A stretch of 64,000 nt of DNA from Bacteroidota bacterium (GCA_016713765.1 JADJON010000001.1:682001-746000), one strand, 5' to 3'; positions 44,516-53,941 are shown, counted from the stretch's first letter. Notes: generated from the letters alone by a model not told the origin. Translations and numbers: made by a program.

Positions 44516-45109
44516 CTAAGATCTTGCAAACACCAGTAAGGGTCCGTAATCGCCCTGATCCGCCTTCCGGACTGCAGCGAGGTAAGCCGATCTCGTCGCA
44601 GCAGGGTCCGGAGCATCTCCGCCCCAACGGAATGCCGGCCGCCGGTAGAGCTTCTCCACGATGATATCGGCCATCAACCGGCTATGCCGGCCGTTGCCAT
44701 TTGGAAAGCAATGGATGGAGACGATCCGGTGTTTGAATCGAATGGCAAGTTCATCCGGATCATATATTCCTTGTTCATGCCAATACCTGGCGTCATCCAG
44801 CAACAGCTTAAGCTCGATGGAAATTCGCCATTTGTCGGCGCCGATGTTTTTGTCGGTCTGCCGGAACGTTCCCGCCCACGACCACACCTTGCCGAACATC
44901 CTGCGGTGCAAGTTGCGGATGTGATCCTCCGAAAAGATCACCTCCGGCCGGAACGAACGCCCCATGATCCATAACATCGCCGCTTCGATGTTCTGTTGTT
45001 CGTACTCGTCCAGTTCAGCCCGCGTCGTGATCGTGGGGATACGTAAACCGTCTTTCTCGTCCTCGCCGAGCAGCGTCTGTCCGTCCGGAACCGGTCCCGT
45101 CAATCCCAT
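44516..45109 (-). CDS. Fic-domain protein, 'mobile mystery protein B' type
   Basis: This 197-residue Fic/Doc-family protein has the complete catalytic motif 'HCFPNGNGRHSR' (H133 to R141; family pattern HxFxxGNGR). Fic enzymes usually transfer AMP from ATP to a target hydroxyl. The N-terminal 'GLTGPVPDGQTLLGEDEKDGL' and the pairing with an Xre-type gene match the mobile mystery A/B pair. The first codons overlap the end of the partner gene by 10 bases. A toxin-antitoxin-like role is likely but inferred. Confidence 0.92.
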   Translation of the reverse strand: MGLTGPVPDGQTLLGEDEKDGLRIPTITTRAELDEYEQQNIEAAMLWIMGRSFRPEVIFSEDHIRNLHRRMFGKVWSWAGTFRQTDKNIGADKWRISIELKLLLDDARYWHEQGIYDPDELAIRFKHRIVSIHCFPNGNGRHSRLMADIIVEKLYRRPAFRWGGDAPDPAATRSAYLAAVRKADQGDYGPLLVFARS

Positions 45110-45558
45110 AGATACCGGGGCATTTCTTGTTTTATCTCCTCCGCCCGTTCACGGATTGCCGCTTCGAGCCGCGCCGCCGAATTACCCTGGTCTTCCAACT
45201 GCATGGTCGCCGACGTGCGCAGGACAATCTTCGTAGCCAGCTCAATCGCTTTGCGTTCGATGAGTGCATCCAGCGACCCATCCTGCGGCACGAAACCATA
45301 CACCAGTTGCATATCCATTGCGCGGGCCGCTTCCTGCAGCGACTTCAACGTGATCGTCCCGTCCTGCTCCCGACGCTCAATATCCAAAGCGCCCTGTTTC
45401 GTCATGGTAAGTTTTCTTCCCAATTGCGCTAAAGACATTCCCACAGCCGTGCGGATCGAACGCACCCATCCACCCGGCAAAATCGCCGACTGTTTCAGCG
45501 GTGCATACGCTTCCATCTTCCGGTCTAACTGCTGCAACAATAAAGATCGTCTGGCCAT
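45100..45558 (-). CDS. Xre-family regulator, 'mobile mystery protein A' type
   Basis: This 152-residue protein begins 'MARRSLLLQQLDRKME' and carries a helix-turn-helix ('SLAQLGRKLTMTKQGALDIERREQDGTITLKSLQEAARAMDMQLVYGFVP', residues ~45-95). The ATG at 45558 is chosen over an upstream one because the family N-terminus begins there. It is the probable repressor/antitoxin for the overlapping Fic gene. The upstream region holds three regularly spaced dyads, the likely autoregulatory operators. Confidence 0.88.
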   Translation of the reverse strand: MARRSLLLQQLDRKMEAYAPLKQSAILPGGWVRSIRTAVGMSLAQLGRKLTMTKQGALDIERREQDGTITLKSLQEAARAMDMQLVYGFVPQDGSLDALIERKAIELATKIVLRTSATMQLEDQGNSAARLEAAIRERAEEIKQEMPRYLWD

Positions 45559-45592
45559 GATGTCAGGTCTGGAATCGTTCAATACTATAAAA

Positions 45593-45676
45593 GTAAAGTT
45601 AAAGTTTTACAAAACAATCATAAAAGTAAAGCAATAACATTACAAAAATCAAAATAAAGTAAACAAATAACTTTAC
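45593..45676. promoter_or_regulatory. Three 18-bp dyad operators spaced exactly 33 bp
   Basis: GTAAAGTTAAAGTTTTAC (45593-45610), GTAAAGCAATAACATTAC (45626-45643) and GTAAACAAATAACTTTAC (45659-45676) are imperfect palindromes with GTAA/TTAC ends. Start-to-start distance is 33 bases both times, close to three helical turns, with A-rich 15-base spacers. They lie upstream of the Xre gene, so repressor binding by that protein is the natural reading. Confidence 0.8.
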
Positions 45677-45713
45677 AAAATGAATTTATAATCCAAAAAC
45701 AAACAAAATTCCC

Positions 45714-45748
45714 TCGCACCTCGCACCTCGCACCTCGCACCTCGCACC
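45714..45748. repeat. Heptamer array, TCGCACC (5 identical units)
   Basis: Five perfect TCGCACC units. The array ends at 45748 and the recO stop codon (TTA on the plus strand) begins at 45749, with no base between. Confidence 0.97.
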
Positions 45749-46474
45749 TTAACTCCAAACCGCCTCCAACACCTTATGCCCCCGCACCTCACCAAACCCC
45801 GGCACGTGCAGGCGGTAGTAATCGAGCAGGCGTTCGGTCATCACCCGCTTCAGCGGCAAGGGCCATTGGAGGTGTTTCGAAAAATCGTTCGTCGCTTCGA
45901 TCAGGGATCCGAAGGCCGCGCATTCCTCTCCCGTCAGGTAATGCGGATGCGGCGGAACCTGCGAACAGAATACGCCTTCCTGCAGATCGAACACCGGAGT
46001 CGCCTCCGAAGGCGCGCCCGCGGGGAAGAAACCCAACAGGCGCGTCAGGCGCAACAGGAACGCGAGATGAAAATCGGGATTGGCCGGCTGCTGCAGGTCG
46101 AGCAACTGCAGCGAACTCACCAGGAACTCGAAAACTTCCTGCTGTTCGCCGCCTTCCTGCAACACTTTGTTCAGGACTTCGTCGAGGAAGAGCACGATGG
46201 AACTCTTCTGCATGTCGAACGGCAGATGACGGTAAGGCGGAAAGTTCCGGATCTCGGAAGCCCGCTGCAAACCTCCTCGGTCTTTGTGGTACACCACCAG
46301 CTCGAGCAGCGACAACGGCTGGAATACCGAAGCGCGCGTCTTCGCGCCCGGCTTGCGTACGCTGTTGACGATGTAGGATTGCAGCCCGTACGCTTCGGTA
46401 AACACCTTCACCACGAGGCTCGTTTCCCCGTACTCGGTGGTGCGCAGCACGATGCCCCGGGTCTTTTGCAGCAT
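45749..46474 (-). CDS. recO: DNA repair protein RecO
   Basis: This 241-residue protein matches RecO: the OB-fold N-terminus 'KTRGIVLRTTEYGETSLVVKVFTEAYGLQSYIV', 'FQPLSLLELVVYHKDRGGLQRASEI', and a helical C-terminal domain. RecO loads RecA on SSB-coated single strands together with RecR. The usual zinc-binding cysteine set is not seen, as in other Bacteroidota RecO proteins. The ATG overlaps the porZ stop (TGATG), so it is translationally coupled to the T9SS gene. Confidence 0.92.
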   Translation of the reverse strand: MLQKTRGIVLRTTEYGETSLVVKVFTEAYGLQSYIVNSVRKPGAKTRASVFQPLSLLELVVYHKDRGGLQRASEIRNFPPYRHLPFDMQKSSIVLFLDEVLNKVLQEGGEQQEVFEFLVSSLQLLDLQQPANPDFHLAFLLRLTRLLGFFPAGAPSEATPVFDLQEGVFCSQVPPHPHYLTGEECAAFGSLIEATNDFSKHLQWPLPLKRVMTERLLDYYRLHVPGFGEVRGHKVLEAVWS

Positions 46475-48814
46475 CAGTTCGCCAGCAACAGACGCGTCAC
46501 GCAGGTCGCGGATCCGTCTTCGTTCGTCACGTACACCAGGTAAACGCCCGTCTGCGCGCGGCGTCCGGAGAAATCGTTGCCGTTCCAGACGGCCTGTCCG
46601 CCCAGGGCCTTGGTATGAAATACCACGTTGCCGGCCACATCGGTGATGCGGACGTCGGCATCGGCCACCAGGCCGGAGACCGCGATGGGTCCGTTGTAGT
46701 CGTGCCGCACGGGATTCGGGAATACGTTGTAGTCACTGCAGGCTTCACCGCCTTCCGTCGCGTCGCCGCGGTAACTCACGATACCCTTGTCGGTCCCGAA
46801 GAAGACTTCGCCTGTCACGCCGTCCACCGCGATCGACAGGATGGTGTTCGAGGCCAAGCGGGGAGTTACCCGTGTTGAAGTTGAGCAGTTGCTTGGTGCC
46901 GTCGGCCGACATCAGGAACGCGCCGCCGCTGTAAGTGCCGAACCACTTGCGGTTGGCGCCGTCGATCGCGATTGCGGTCACGTACTCCGATTCGAGCAGG
47001 TACTGGTTGTAGCCGTCCTGCTGGATGATCACCTTCTGCGCGTCGAAGCTCGTCGAGCTGAACACGCTGCCCGGGTTGTAGATCACCGCCACGCCCTTGT
47101 TGGTGCCGATCCACAACGCGCCGTCCTGGTCGTTGGCGATGCAGCGCACGAATACGTCGGGCAGGGAGCCGTTTCCGCTCGCGTCCGTCAGTCGCCGGAA
47201 TTGGTTGTCGTTCGGATTGGCCATGTCGTTCTCGGCATACACACAAAGGCCGCGACCGGCCGATGCGCCTTCGCGGGCGATGAACCACTTCTGCCCGAAG
47301 TCGTCGACGCACAGGTCGTACAAACCGTATCCTGCTACGTCGGCGTCCGGAATGCGGAAATTCTGCCAGCTCCCGTCCGTCTTGCGCACGCTCAGGGGAG
47401 TCGTGTTGCCGCCTGCGACCACCCACAGTTGTCCGTCTTCATCGAAAGCCGTTCCGCCGGTGATGATGTAATTGTTGAGTCCGGCGATCGAGAGGAGGGA
47501 AGAGTTGCTCTCGGTGTAGCGTGTCACCGCGCCGTTCGGACCGTACTCCAGCAACCCACCGCCCCAGACACCGCAGTAGGCGTGTTCCCGGTTGCTCGGA
47601 TCAACGGAGACGGTGATGACCGCGGGAGAATTGATCGTATTGTAGATTGGGTCGTTCCGTTTGTCAAACGTCTTCCATTCGTTCTTATCGAAGAGGTACA
47701 CGCCGTTCACCTGGTTGTAGTTCGGCGCGTCGCCGTTGAGTGAACCCGAGGCCACCCAAAGGGCACCGCCTTTACTGTCCATGTCCCAGACGGCCGAGGA
47801 GCGCGGACCGTTCGGGGTGATGACGCTGATCTGCGGGCCCGGTCGTTCCCGGATAAGACCGTTCGTATAATCGGCCAGCCAGAAATTTCCGGCCGCGTCC
47901 ACCTGTCCGCCCCGGAACTCACTGTTCCCGACGGCGTTCACATCCATGCCGCGTACCTGGTTGGTCTGTTCGTCGAGCGCGACCAGCTTGTAATAGTTCC
48001 GGTACATGAACAGGTCGTTGTATTCGTCGATCGCCGCGCCTTCCGAGGCTTCGGAAAAGAACGGCCGCCATTGTCCGCTGTCGCGTACAAGGACACTGTC
48101 TTTGTCGCGGTCTTCGTTCGTTTTCACGACATAGAACTTCCCGCGAAAACAGCAGGTCGAGGTGTAGTTGCCCAGCGGCTCGGCCAGTGAACTCTCACGG
48201 TTCCAGGCGGTGTAATTGAACAGGTTCGGATCGTTGAAGTTGGCCAGGAACACCCCGCTGTCGCTGACCGCGAGCAGTTGGGTACCGTCGTACGCGAGTC
48301 CCTGCACGTTCAGGTTGCCGCCGTTCGGTCCGATGAAGTAGGTATCTTCCACTTCGCGACGGTCGAGGTTGATCACCACGATCCCGAACTGACAGCTCAG
48401 GTAGGCTTTGCCGTTGATGAACAGGATGTGGTTGATCGCCTTTCCGCCGACGATGTTCTTGCGCTTGATGTCGCTCAGGTTGACGATCGTCTTGTCGGCA
48501 AACAGCAGGTCGATGTTCGAATTCTCGTAGGCGATCACCAGGATGCCGCGCTGGGTTTCGTACCGGATCGTTTTGATCTCGTAGTCGGAAAGTCCGCCCA
48601 GGCGCGTGAAATAGCTGATCTCTCCGTCGTCTTTCTTGTAACTGAACAGTCCGAACTGGCTGGCGCAATACACCCGGTCGCCCGCGTCGGCGACGGCAAC
48701 GGCCTTGTTGTAGGGAATATGTTCCCGCCAGCTACCGAGCCCGATCGGCGGGTTGTCGGCACGCAGTAGCAGGGAAGCAAGGAGGGAAAAGGCGAGGAGG
48801 AAGAATTTGTTCAT
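46474..48814 (-). pseudogene. porZ: PorZ-like T9SS beta-propeller protein, broken by a one-base frameshift
   Basis: The first frame (48814 down to ~46870) starts 'MNKFFLLAFSLLASLLLRA' and gives the PorZ N-terminal region 'GLGSWREHIPYNKAVAVADAGDRVYCASQFGLFSY', followed by two beta-propellers. At 'NTGNSPL' it shifts into a meaningless basic tail. The correct continuation, 'ASNTILSIAVDGVTGEVFFGTDKGIVSY' and a sorting-domain-like end ('VFPNPVRHDY', 'QTGVYLVYVT'), is in another frame up to 46474. Removing one G from the GG at CTTGGCCTCG (~46866) joins them into 779 residues, close to known PorZ. PorZ delivers A-LPS during T9SS cargo attachment. A genuine loss would be surprising in a genome with so many cargo genes, so a base-calling error is likely. 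Confidence 0.85.
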
Positions 48815-48908
48815 CTTTGCAGGCGATCGTAGCAAAACGGTCCGCAGGCACCGCTTATTTTACCCGGGCGGGCCGGACCGAAAGTTACGAATCTTCCCGC
48901 CCGCTTCC

Positions 48909-49988
48909 GTGGACAAGCTGCCTTTCTCCGCCCTCGACCGTCGCTTGCTTTCGTTGGAGCAGCGCTGGTCCCTTCCTGTTCTGGCGTTGATCCTGGGCGC
49001 CGCCGTGCTGGCCCTGTCTGCGCTGGGCACCAGTCCGCAATTCGTACCGGTCCACCATGGTAAATGGTACACGGTATTGTCCAACAACCCCTTCGACTGG
49101 TCCGACAACTACAACCTGCGCTTCCGGATCCTGGCGCCGTTCCTGGGCTATATCCTGTTCCTGCGCGGACCCTTGTTCCCCTGGTTCATGCTGTCGTTGC
49201 TGGCGGTGTTCCTGGGTATGGTTTATCGCTACCTACGACGGGAAGACTGGCGACCGGTCGATGCCCTGAGCCTGCTGCTCTTGTTCGGCTTCTCGACGCT
49301 CACGTTTTACACCTACAGTTTTCCGGGATACACGGACAGCTTCACCTATGTGCTGCTGACCCTCGCCTGGTTCGCTCCGAAGAAACACGGGTTGCGGGTA
49401 CTGCTGCTTGCGTTGCTGATCTTCAACCACGAGCAGACGATCTTCCTTTTCCCGCTCCTGTTCCTTCGCTGGCGACCGGAAAGCTGGCAGGCAAACGACT
49501 GGCTGAAGCACGTGGGCTGGTTCGTGCTCGCCCTGGTCCCGTACTTTGTTTATCGCGAGATCGTGCACCGTATTTCGCCGGTCGAGTATACGGTGGGTTA
49601 TTACCTCGATCCGGCCAACCTGGCCTGGACGCACGAGCACGTAAAGGATAAATGGGTGTACGGCTTGTTCCAGTCGTTCCGCCTGTCCTGGCTCGTGGTG
49701 ATCATCGGATTGTTCTTCGCCCTGCAGCGGAAAAACTGGAATGCCGTCCTGTTTATTTTTCTTCCCGTCGCCCTCGCCGCTTCGCAGTATTATTTCGCCT
49801 ATGATCTTTCCCGCCTGGGCGGCCTGGCATACCCGGCTTTTTTCGTGGCTATTGATCAACTGCGCAAAGCGCAACCGACCTGGTTTGCACCCTTGGCAAT
49901 TGCTTTAGTCCTGGCCAACTTTTTCGTCCCGGCTTACTGCGTCGGTGCCCTGGACCCTTTGTGGTACGGGCCGTTTTGGATGAAGTAA
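48909..49988 (+). CDS. Polytopic membrane protein, unknown function
   Basis: This 359-residue protein has about nine hydrophobic helices from residue ~18 ('LPVLALILGAAVLALSALG') to the end ('FAPLAIALVLANFFVPAYCVG'). Short charged loops such as 'RREDWRPVD' and 'NHEQTIFLFPLLFLRWRPESW' resemble multi-span glycosyltransferase-like (GT-C) proteins, but I recognise no catalytic DD/DE motif. The frame opens earlier, overlapping porZ. The GTG at 48909 is chosen because upstream codons are not protein-like and it leaves 94 bases for the divergent promoters. Confidence 0.65.
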   Translation: MDKLPFSALDRRLLSLEQRWSLPVLALILGAAVLALSALGTSPQFVPVHHGKWYTVLSNNPFDWSDNYNLRFRILAPFLGYILFLRGPLFPWFMLSLLAVFLGMVYRYLRREDWRPVDALSLLLLFGFSTLTFYTYSFPGYTDSFTYVLLTLAWFAPKKHGLRVLLLALLIFNHEQTIFLFPLLFLRWRPESWQANDWLKHVGWFVLALVPYFVYREIVHRISPVEYTVGYYLDPANLAWTHEHVKDKWVYGLFQSFRLSWLVVIIGLFFALQRKNWNAVLFIFLPVALAASQYYFAYDLSRLGGLAYPAFFVAIDQLRKAQPTWFAPLAIALVLANFFVPAYCVGALDPLWYGPFWMK

Positions 49989-50029
49989 TTGTCCTTTCCT
50001 TAAACGTGGAGTCGTTAACGGAATAGTAC

Positions 50030-50045
50030 CTGTGCAATTGCACAG
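50030..50045. promoter_or_regulatory. Perfect 16-bp palindrome
   Basis: CTGTGCAATTGCACAG reads the same on both strands. It lies in the 402-base gap between the membrane protein and the lectin/SprB gene. It could be a dimer-binding operator. It is too short and unflanked to be called a terminator. Confidence 0.6.
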
Positions 50046-50130
50046 CCGGCTGCCTGCTTTCAGCATCCTGGTAAAGGCAGGAAATGTCTTGATTAAACTG
50101 TAATGAATGTTCGAATCCTCGCGCATGAGC

Positions 50131-50159
50131 GGAATTGCGTGAACGATTTCACCAATTCC
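50131..50159. repeat. Imperfect inverted repeat in the leader region of the lectin/SprB gene
   Basis: Arms GGAATTG (50131-50137) and CAATTCC (50153-50159) enclose GTGAA/TTCAC, giving a ~12-bp stem with one bulge and a very short loop. The rest of the 49989-50390 gap shows one weaker hairpin (CTGCC...GGCAG, 50050-50080) and no gene. Confidence 0.5.
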
Positions 50160-50390
50160 ATTCACTTTTAAAACTTCCTTAGGCCGAAACAAGCATCGTG
50201 CAAGGGCGGATTCTGATTAAATCAAGGAAGGTCCGTCCCGCATTGGGAAAAAACCATGCGTTTATTCACGTTAATTCTTACACATCATCACATTGAAAGA
50301 CGGCGCGTGAATGACGAGTATCGGTAGCGGCACCAGTGAGCGTATCAGAGTCAAAATCTAAACACATCCTTGACTAACTGTTCTACGCCC

Positions 50391-53300
50391 ATGAACAAAT
50401 TTCAAACGAAAATCATGAAATGCCTGCTCGCCGGCTTCCTCTATCTTGGATGGCTGAGTGCCGGCGCACAGGTCACGGTTGGTTCCGGCACCACGGATCA
50501 GGGTTATTCCCTGAACACCGGCGCCGTGTACGTCGACCCGAACCTGCAGATCACCTCGCTGACACCGATCAGCGGCTTCAAGGTGACGATCTCCTCCGGC
50601 TTTCAGTCCGGCGATGTCCTTTCCTTCACGGAACCACTTCCACTGGGGGTGAACGACTCCTGGGACGGCAACACCGGTGTGCTCACCTTCACCGGTTCCG
50701 CCACAGCCGAAGACTGGCAAACACTGCTGCGTTCGGTCACCTTCGAAAATGCCAACGACTGGGAAGTAGGCGATCGTACGATCACTTTCAGTGCAGGCAG
50801 CTTGTCAGCTTTCAGTAACGGCCACTTTTACGAGCTGGTCGATAACGGCGGTGATGACTGGAATATGGCCAGGGCGAACGCGGAAGCACGCACCTACCTT
50901 GGAAAGACCGGCTACCTCGCGACCATCACCTCACAAGCGGAGAATGATTTCATCGCGCAGGTACTCGCTGCCGACGCCTGGATCGGTGCGGCGGATGAAT
51001 ACACCCTGATCAACGACGCGACCGGAACGACCACCTACCCGGATCAGTGGTCCGCCGAAGGTAACTGGTATTGGGTAACGGGTCCGGAAGCCGGCACCTT
51101 GTTTTCCGTAGGAAACGAGTTCCCGGCCACCGTACCGGGAGAATACGCCAACTGGAACGATTGGGAACCCAACGATTCGGGTGGCGAACACTTCGGACAG
51201 ATCTATTCAAGCGGAGCCTACGGCCGTTGGAACGACCTCCCGGATTGGGTAGGGCTGGCTTTCGTCGTTGAGTACGGCGATATGCCGGGCGATCCTGCCA
51301 CCAGCATTTCCGCAACCACGCGCATTTATATCAATGTAACGGGCAATACGGTCGCCAATGCGCAGACCATTTGCTACAATGCTTCCGCTGCTGCGCTGAC
51401 CGGATCGAATCCCGGCGGCGGAACGGGATCATATACTTATCAATGGGTCCGTTCTACTTCCGGCGCTTCCGGCACCTATACGGCCGCGCCCGGCACCAAC
51501 AACAACATCGACTACAGCCCGGGTACGCTCACGCAATCTTCGTGGTACCGTCGTGTGGTGACTTCCGGCTCGGCGGTGGATTCCTCTTCGGCTATCCTGG
51601 TAACCGTTAATCCATCGATCAGCTTCTCGTCGAGCACCACTGCCGTTTCCTGTAATGGCGGCAGCAACGGTGTTGCGGCTGTAACGGTGGTCGGTGGCAC
51701 ATCACCCTATACTTACTCCTGGACCGGCGGCGGCTCTTCCGCCACCCGTACCGGACTGGCTGCCGGCAACTATGTCTGCACGATCACCGATGCGGCCAAC
51801 TGTACGACGGCAGCTCATTTCACCGTCACGCAACCCACGGCGGTAAGCGCTACGACCTCGCAGACCAACGTTGCTTGTAATGGCGCGGCCACTGGCGTTG
51901 CCGCGGTGAGTGCAACCGGAGGTACGACGCCCTATAGCTATCAATGGTCGTCGAATGCTTCGACCGCTTCATCCGTTTCCAGCCTGCCGGCAGGATCTTA
52001 CACCTGCACGATCACCGACGCGAACGCGTGTACCCTGACCCGCACCTTTACGATCACACAGCCGACGGCCATATCCGCCGCAAGCGCTACGCTCCAACAC
52101 CTGAGTTGCAATGGCGCGAACGATGGTTCGATCCTCCTGTCCGCAACCGGCGGGACCGGCAGCTTGTCGTATGCATGGTCGTCCGGCGCGAGTGGTAACA
52201 ACCCGACCGGACTTTCCGCCGGCAGCTACACCTGCACGGTCCAGGATGCCAACAACTGCACCGCGCAATTCAGCTACACCATTACCCAGCCGGCCGCGAT
52301 GAACGCTTCCGCTGCAACGACTGATGCTACTTGTAACGGCGCCAGCGACGGTGAAGCGACCGTGACCGCCACCGGTGGTACTGCTCCATACACCTACTCC
52401 TGGAGCAGTGGCGCTTCCAGTCAAACGGCTGCCGGCCTTGCTGCCGGTAACTATACCGTGACCATCACCGACGACAACGGTTGTACGACGACTCAACAAG
52501 CGACGATCGCACAACCGACCGCGGTACAAACAGCACTGAGCGCTACGGCTACCTCGTGCTACGGTGCCTCCAACGGAGAAGCGCATGCCATGACATCTGG
52601 CGGTATCGCTCCGTATTCGTATGATTGGTCGAATGGTGCCAGCGCCTCGGCCCTTGCCAACATCCCGGCTGGAACGTATTCGGTTACCGTCACGGACGCA
52701 AACGGCTGCACGACAACCGCGCAAGTGGATGTCAACGCCCCGGATGAGATCCAGGCCACTACGAGCGCTGTCGCGCTGAGCTGCGCAGGCGATGCCAGCG
52801 GTGAAGCTGCGATTGCAGCCAGCGGCGGAACCGGAGCGCTGACGTACCTCTGGTCGAACGGTGCTACCACCACGACCATGAACGGCCTCGATGCCGGTAA
52901 CTATACCGTTATCGTAACCGACGCGAACAACTGCACACGCTCCTTCTCGGTCAATGTCTCCGAACCTGCTGCCCTGAATGCGGGCATTCAAACAACCGAC
53001 GCTGCTTGCGGCCAGGCCAACGGCTCCGCCTCGGCTTCGGTAGCGGGTGGAACCGGCCCGTACCAGTACGAATGGTCAACCGGTACCATGGGACAATATG
53101 CAACCGGTTTTAGCGCCGGCAATTACGCGATCGAAATCACCGATGCGCACGGTTGCCAGACGTACCAGTCGTTTGTGATCAACAATGAAGATGCTCCGAT
53201 GGTCGCCGCTACGACGCAAGGCCCTAGCTGCCACGGTGGCAGCAACGGCACCATCGATATGCAGATCTGGACCAGCGCCGGTGGCTATACGCTGCTGTGG

Positions 53301-53888
53301 GATGATGGCTTTACCGGCACATCCCTGACCGGACTTTCCGCCGGAGTGTACGGTTACAAAGTGATCGACGCGAACGGTTGTACCACTATCGGTTCCGTAT
53401 CGGTGAATGAGCCGCAAGCGGTTTCGGTTTCCGCTACGGTCAATGATGCAACGGGAACCGGCAACGGCTCGATCGACCTCACCGTCGACGGCGGAACCCC
53501 GTCTTATTCGTATCTCTGGAGCAACGGCGCTACAACCGAAGACCTGAACAACCTCCTGCCGTACGACTACACTGTGACCGTCACCGACGCGAACGGCTGT
53601 ACCGCTACGCAACTCTTCTCGGTCGGCACCACTACCGCACTGGGCCCCGACGTATCCGATAAAGGTCAATTCGTATTCCCGAACCCGAACAACGGCTACT
53701 TCCGGATCCAGGGTCATGCGGACGCGGTTTACCAGTTGTTCGACGTGTCGGGGAAACTCGTCCGTGCATTCGACCTTCGTGGTAAATCCGACAGTGTGCT
53801 CGACGTGTCCTCGCTTGGTAAAGGCATTTACTTCCTGCGCGAGACGGATGCCCGTGGCGTTCGTGCCGAGCGGATCATCGTACAATAA
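50391..53888 (+). CDS. T9SS-secreted adhesin-like protein: C-type lectin domain plus nine SprB repeats
   Basis: This 1165-residue protein has a signal peptide ending 'WLSAGAQ'. A short beta domain is followed by a C-type-lectin-like domain (~residues 140-305: 'GHFYELVDNGGDDWNMARANAEARTYLGKTGYLATI', 'WIGAADEY', 'ANWNDWEPNDSGGEHFGQIY', 'RWNDLPDWVGLAFVVEYG') and an Ig-like module. Nine SprB-type repeats of ~75 residues follow, each with 'SCNGxxxG...GGTxPYxYxWSxGA...GLxAGxYTCTITDANxCT'. A T9SS type A domain ends it ('VFPNPNNGYFRIQ', 'SLGKGIYFLRE'). SprB is the gliding adhesin of Flavobacterium, so a role in surface attachment or glycan binding is a fair inference. The ATG at 50391 is used because it starts the signal peptide. 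Confidence 0.9.
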   Translation: MNKFQTKIMKCLLAGFLYLGWLSAGAQVTVGSGTTDQGYSLNTGAVYVDPNLQITSLTPISGFKVTISSGFQSGDVLSFTEPLPLGVNDSWDGNTGVLTFTGSATAEDWQTLLRSVTFENANDWEVGDRTITFSAGSLSAFSNGHFYELVDNGGDDWNMARANAEARTYLGKTGYLATITSQAENDFIAQVLAADAWIGAADEYTLINDATGTTTYPDQWSAEGNWYWVTGPEAGTLFSVGNEFPATVPGEYANWNDWEPNDSGGEHFGQIYSSGAYGRWNDLPDWVGLAFVVEYGDMPGDPATSISATTRIYINVTGNTVANAQTICYNASAAALTGSNPGGGTGSYTYQWVRSTSGASGTYTAAPGTNNNIDYSPGTLTQSSWYRRVVTSGSAVDSSSAILVTVNPSISFSSSTTAVSCNGGSNGVAAVTVVGGTSPYTYSWTGGGSSATRTGLAAGNYVCTITDAANCTTAAHFTVTQPTAVSATTSQTNVACNGAATGVAAVSATGGTTPYSYQWSSNASTASSVSSLPAGSYTCTITDANACTLTRTFTITQPTAISAASATLQHLSCNGANDGSILLSATGGTGSLSYAWSSGASGNNPTGLSAGSYTCTVQDANNCTAQFSYTITQPAAMNASAATTDATCNGASDGEATVTATGGTAPYTYSWSSGASSQTAAGLAAGNYTVTITDDNGCTTTQQATIAQPTAVQTALSATATSCYGASNGEAHAMTSGGIAPYSYDWSNGASASALANIPAGTYSVTVTDANGCTTTAQVDVNAPDEIQATTSAVALSCAGDASGEAAIAASGGTGALTYLWSNGATTTTMNGLDAGNYTVIVTDANNCTRSFSVNVSEPAALNAGIQTTDAACGQANGSASASVAGGTGPYQYEWSTGTMGQYATGFSAGNYAIEITDAHGCQTYQSFVINNEDAPMVAATTQGPSCHGGSNGTIDMQIWTSAGGYTLLWDDGFTGTSLTGLSAGVYGYKVIDANGCTTIGSVSVNEPQAVSVSATVNDATGTGNGSIDLTVDGGTPSYSYLWSNGATTEDLNNLLPYDYTVTVTDANGCTATQLFSVGTTTALGPDVSDKGQFVFPNPNNGYFRIQGHADAVYQLFDVSGKLVRAFDLRGKSDSVLDVSSLGKGIYFLRETDARGVRAERIIVQ

Positions 53889-53941
53889 GGATCGTTCATT
53901 TGATTCGGCTCATGAGGGTTTAATCGAGCCGGATACCAGAT

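Noticed and set aside
45593..45676. Iterons of a replication origin
   Set aside because: The regular 33-bp pitch resembles iterons, but there is no rep gene. The neighbouring Xre gene and the dyad symmetry fit an operator better.
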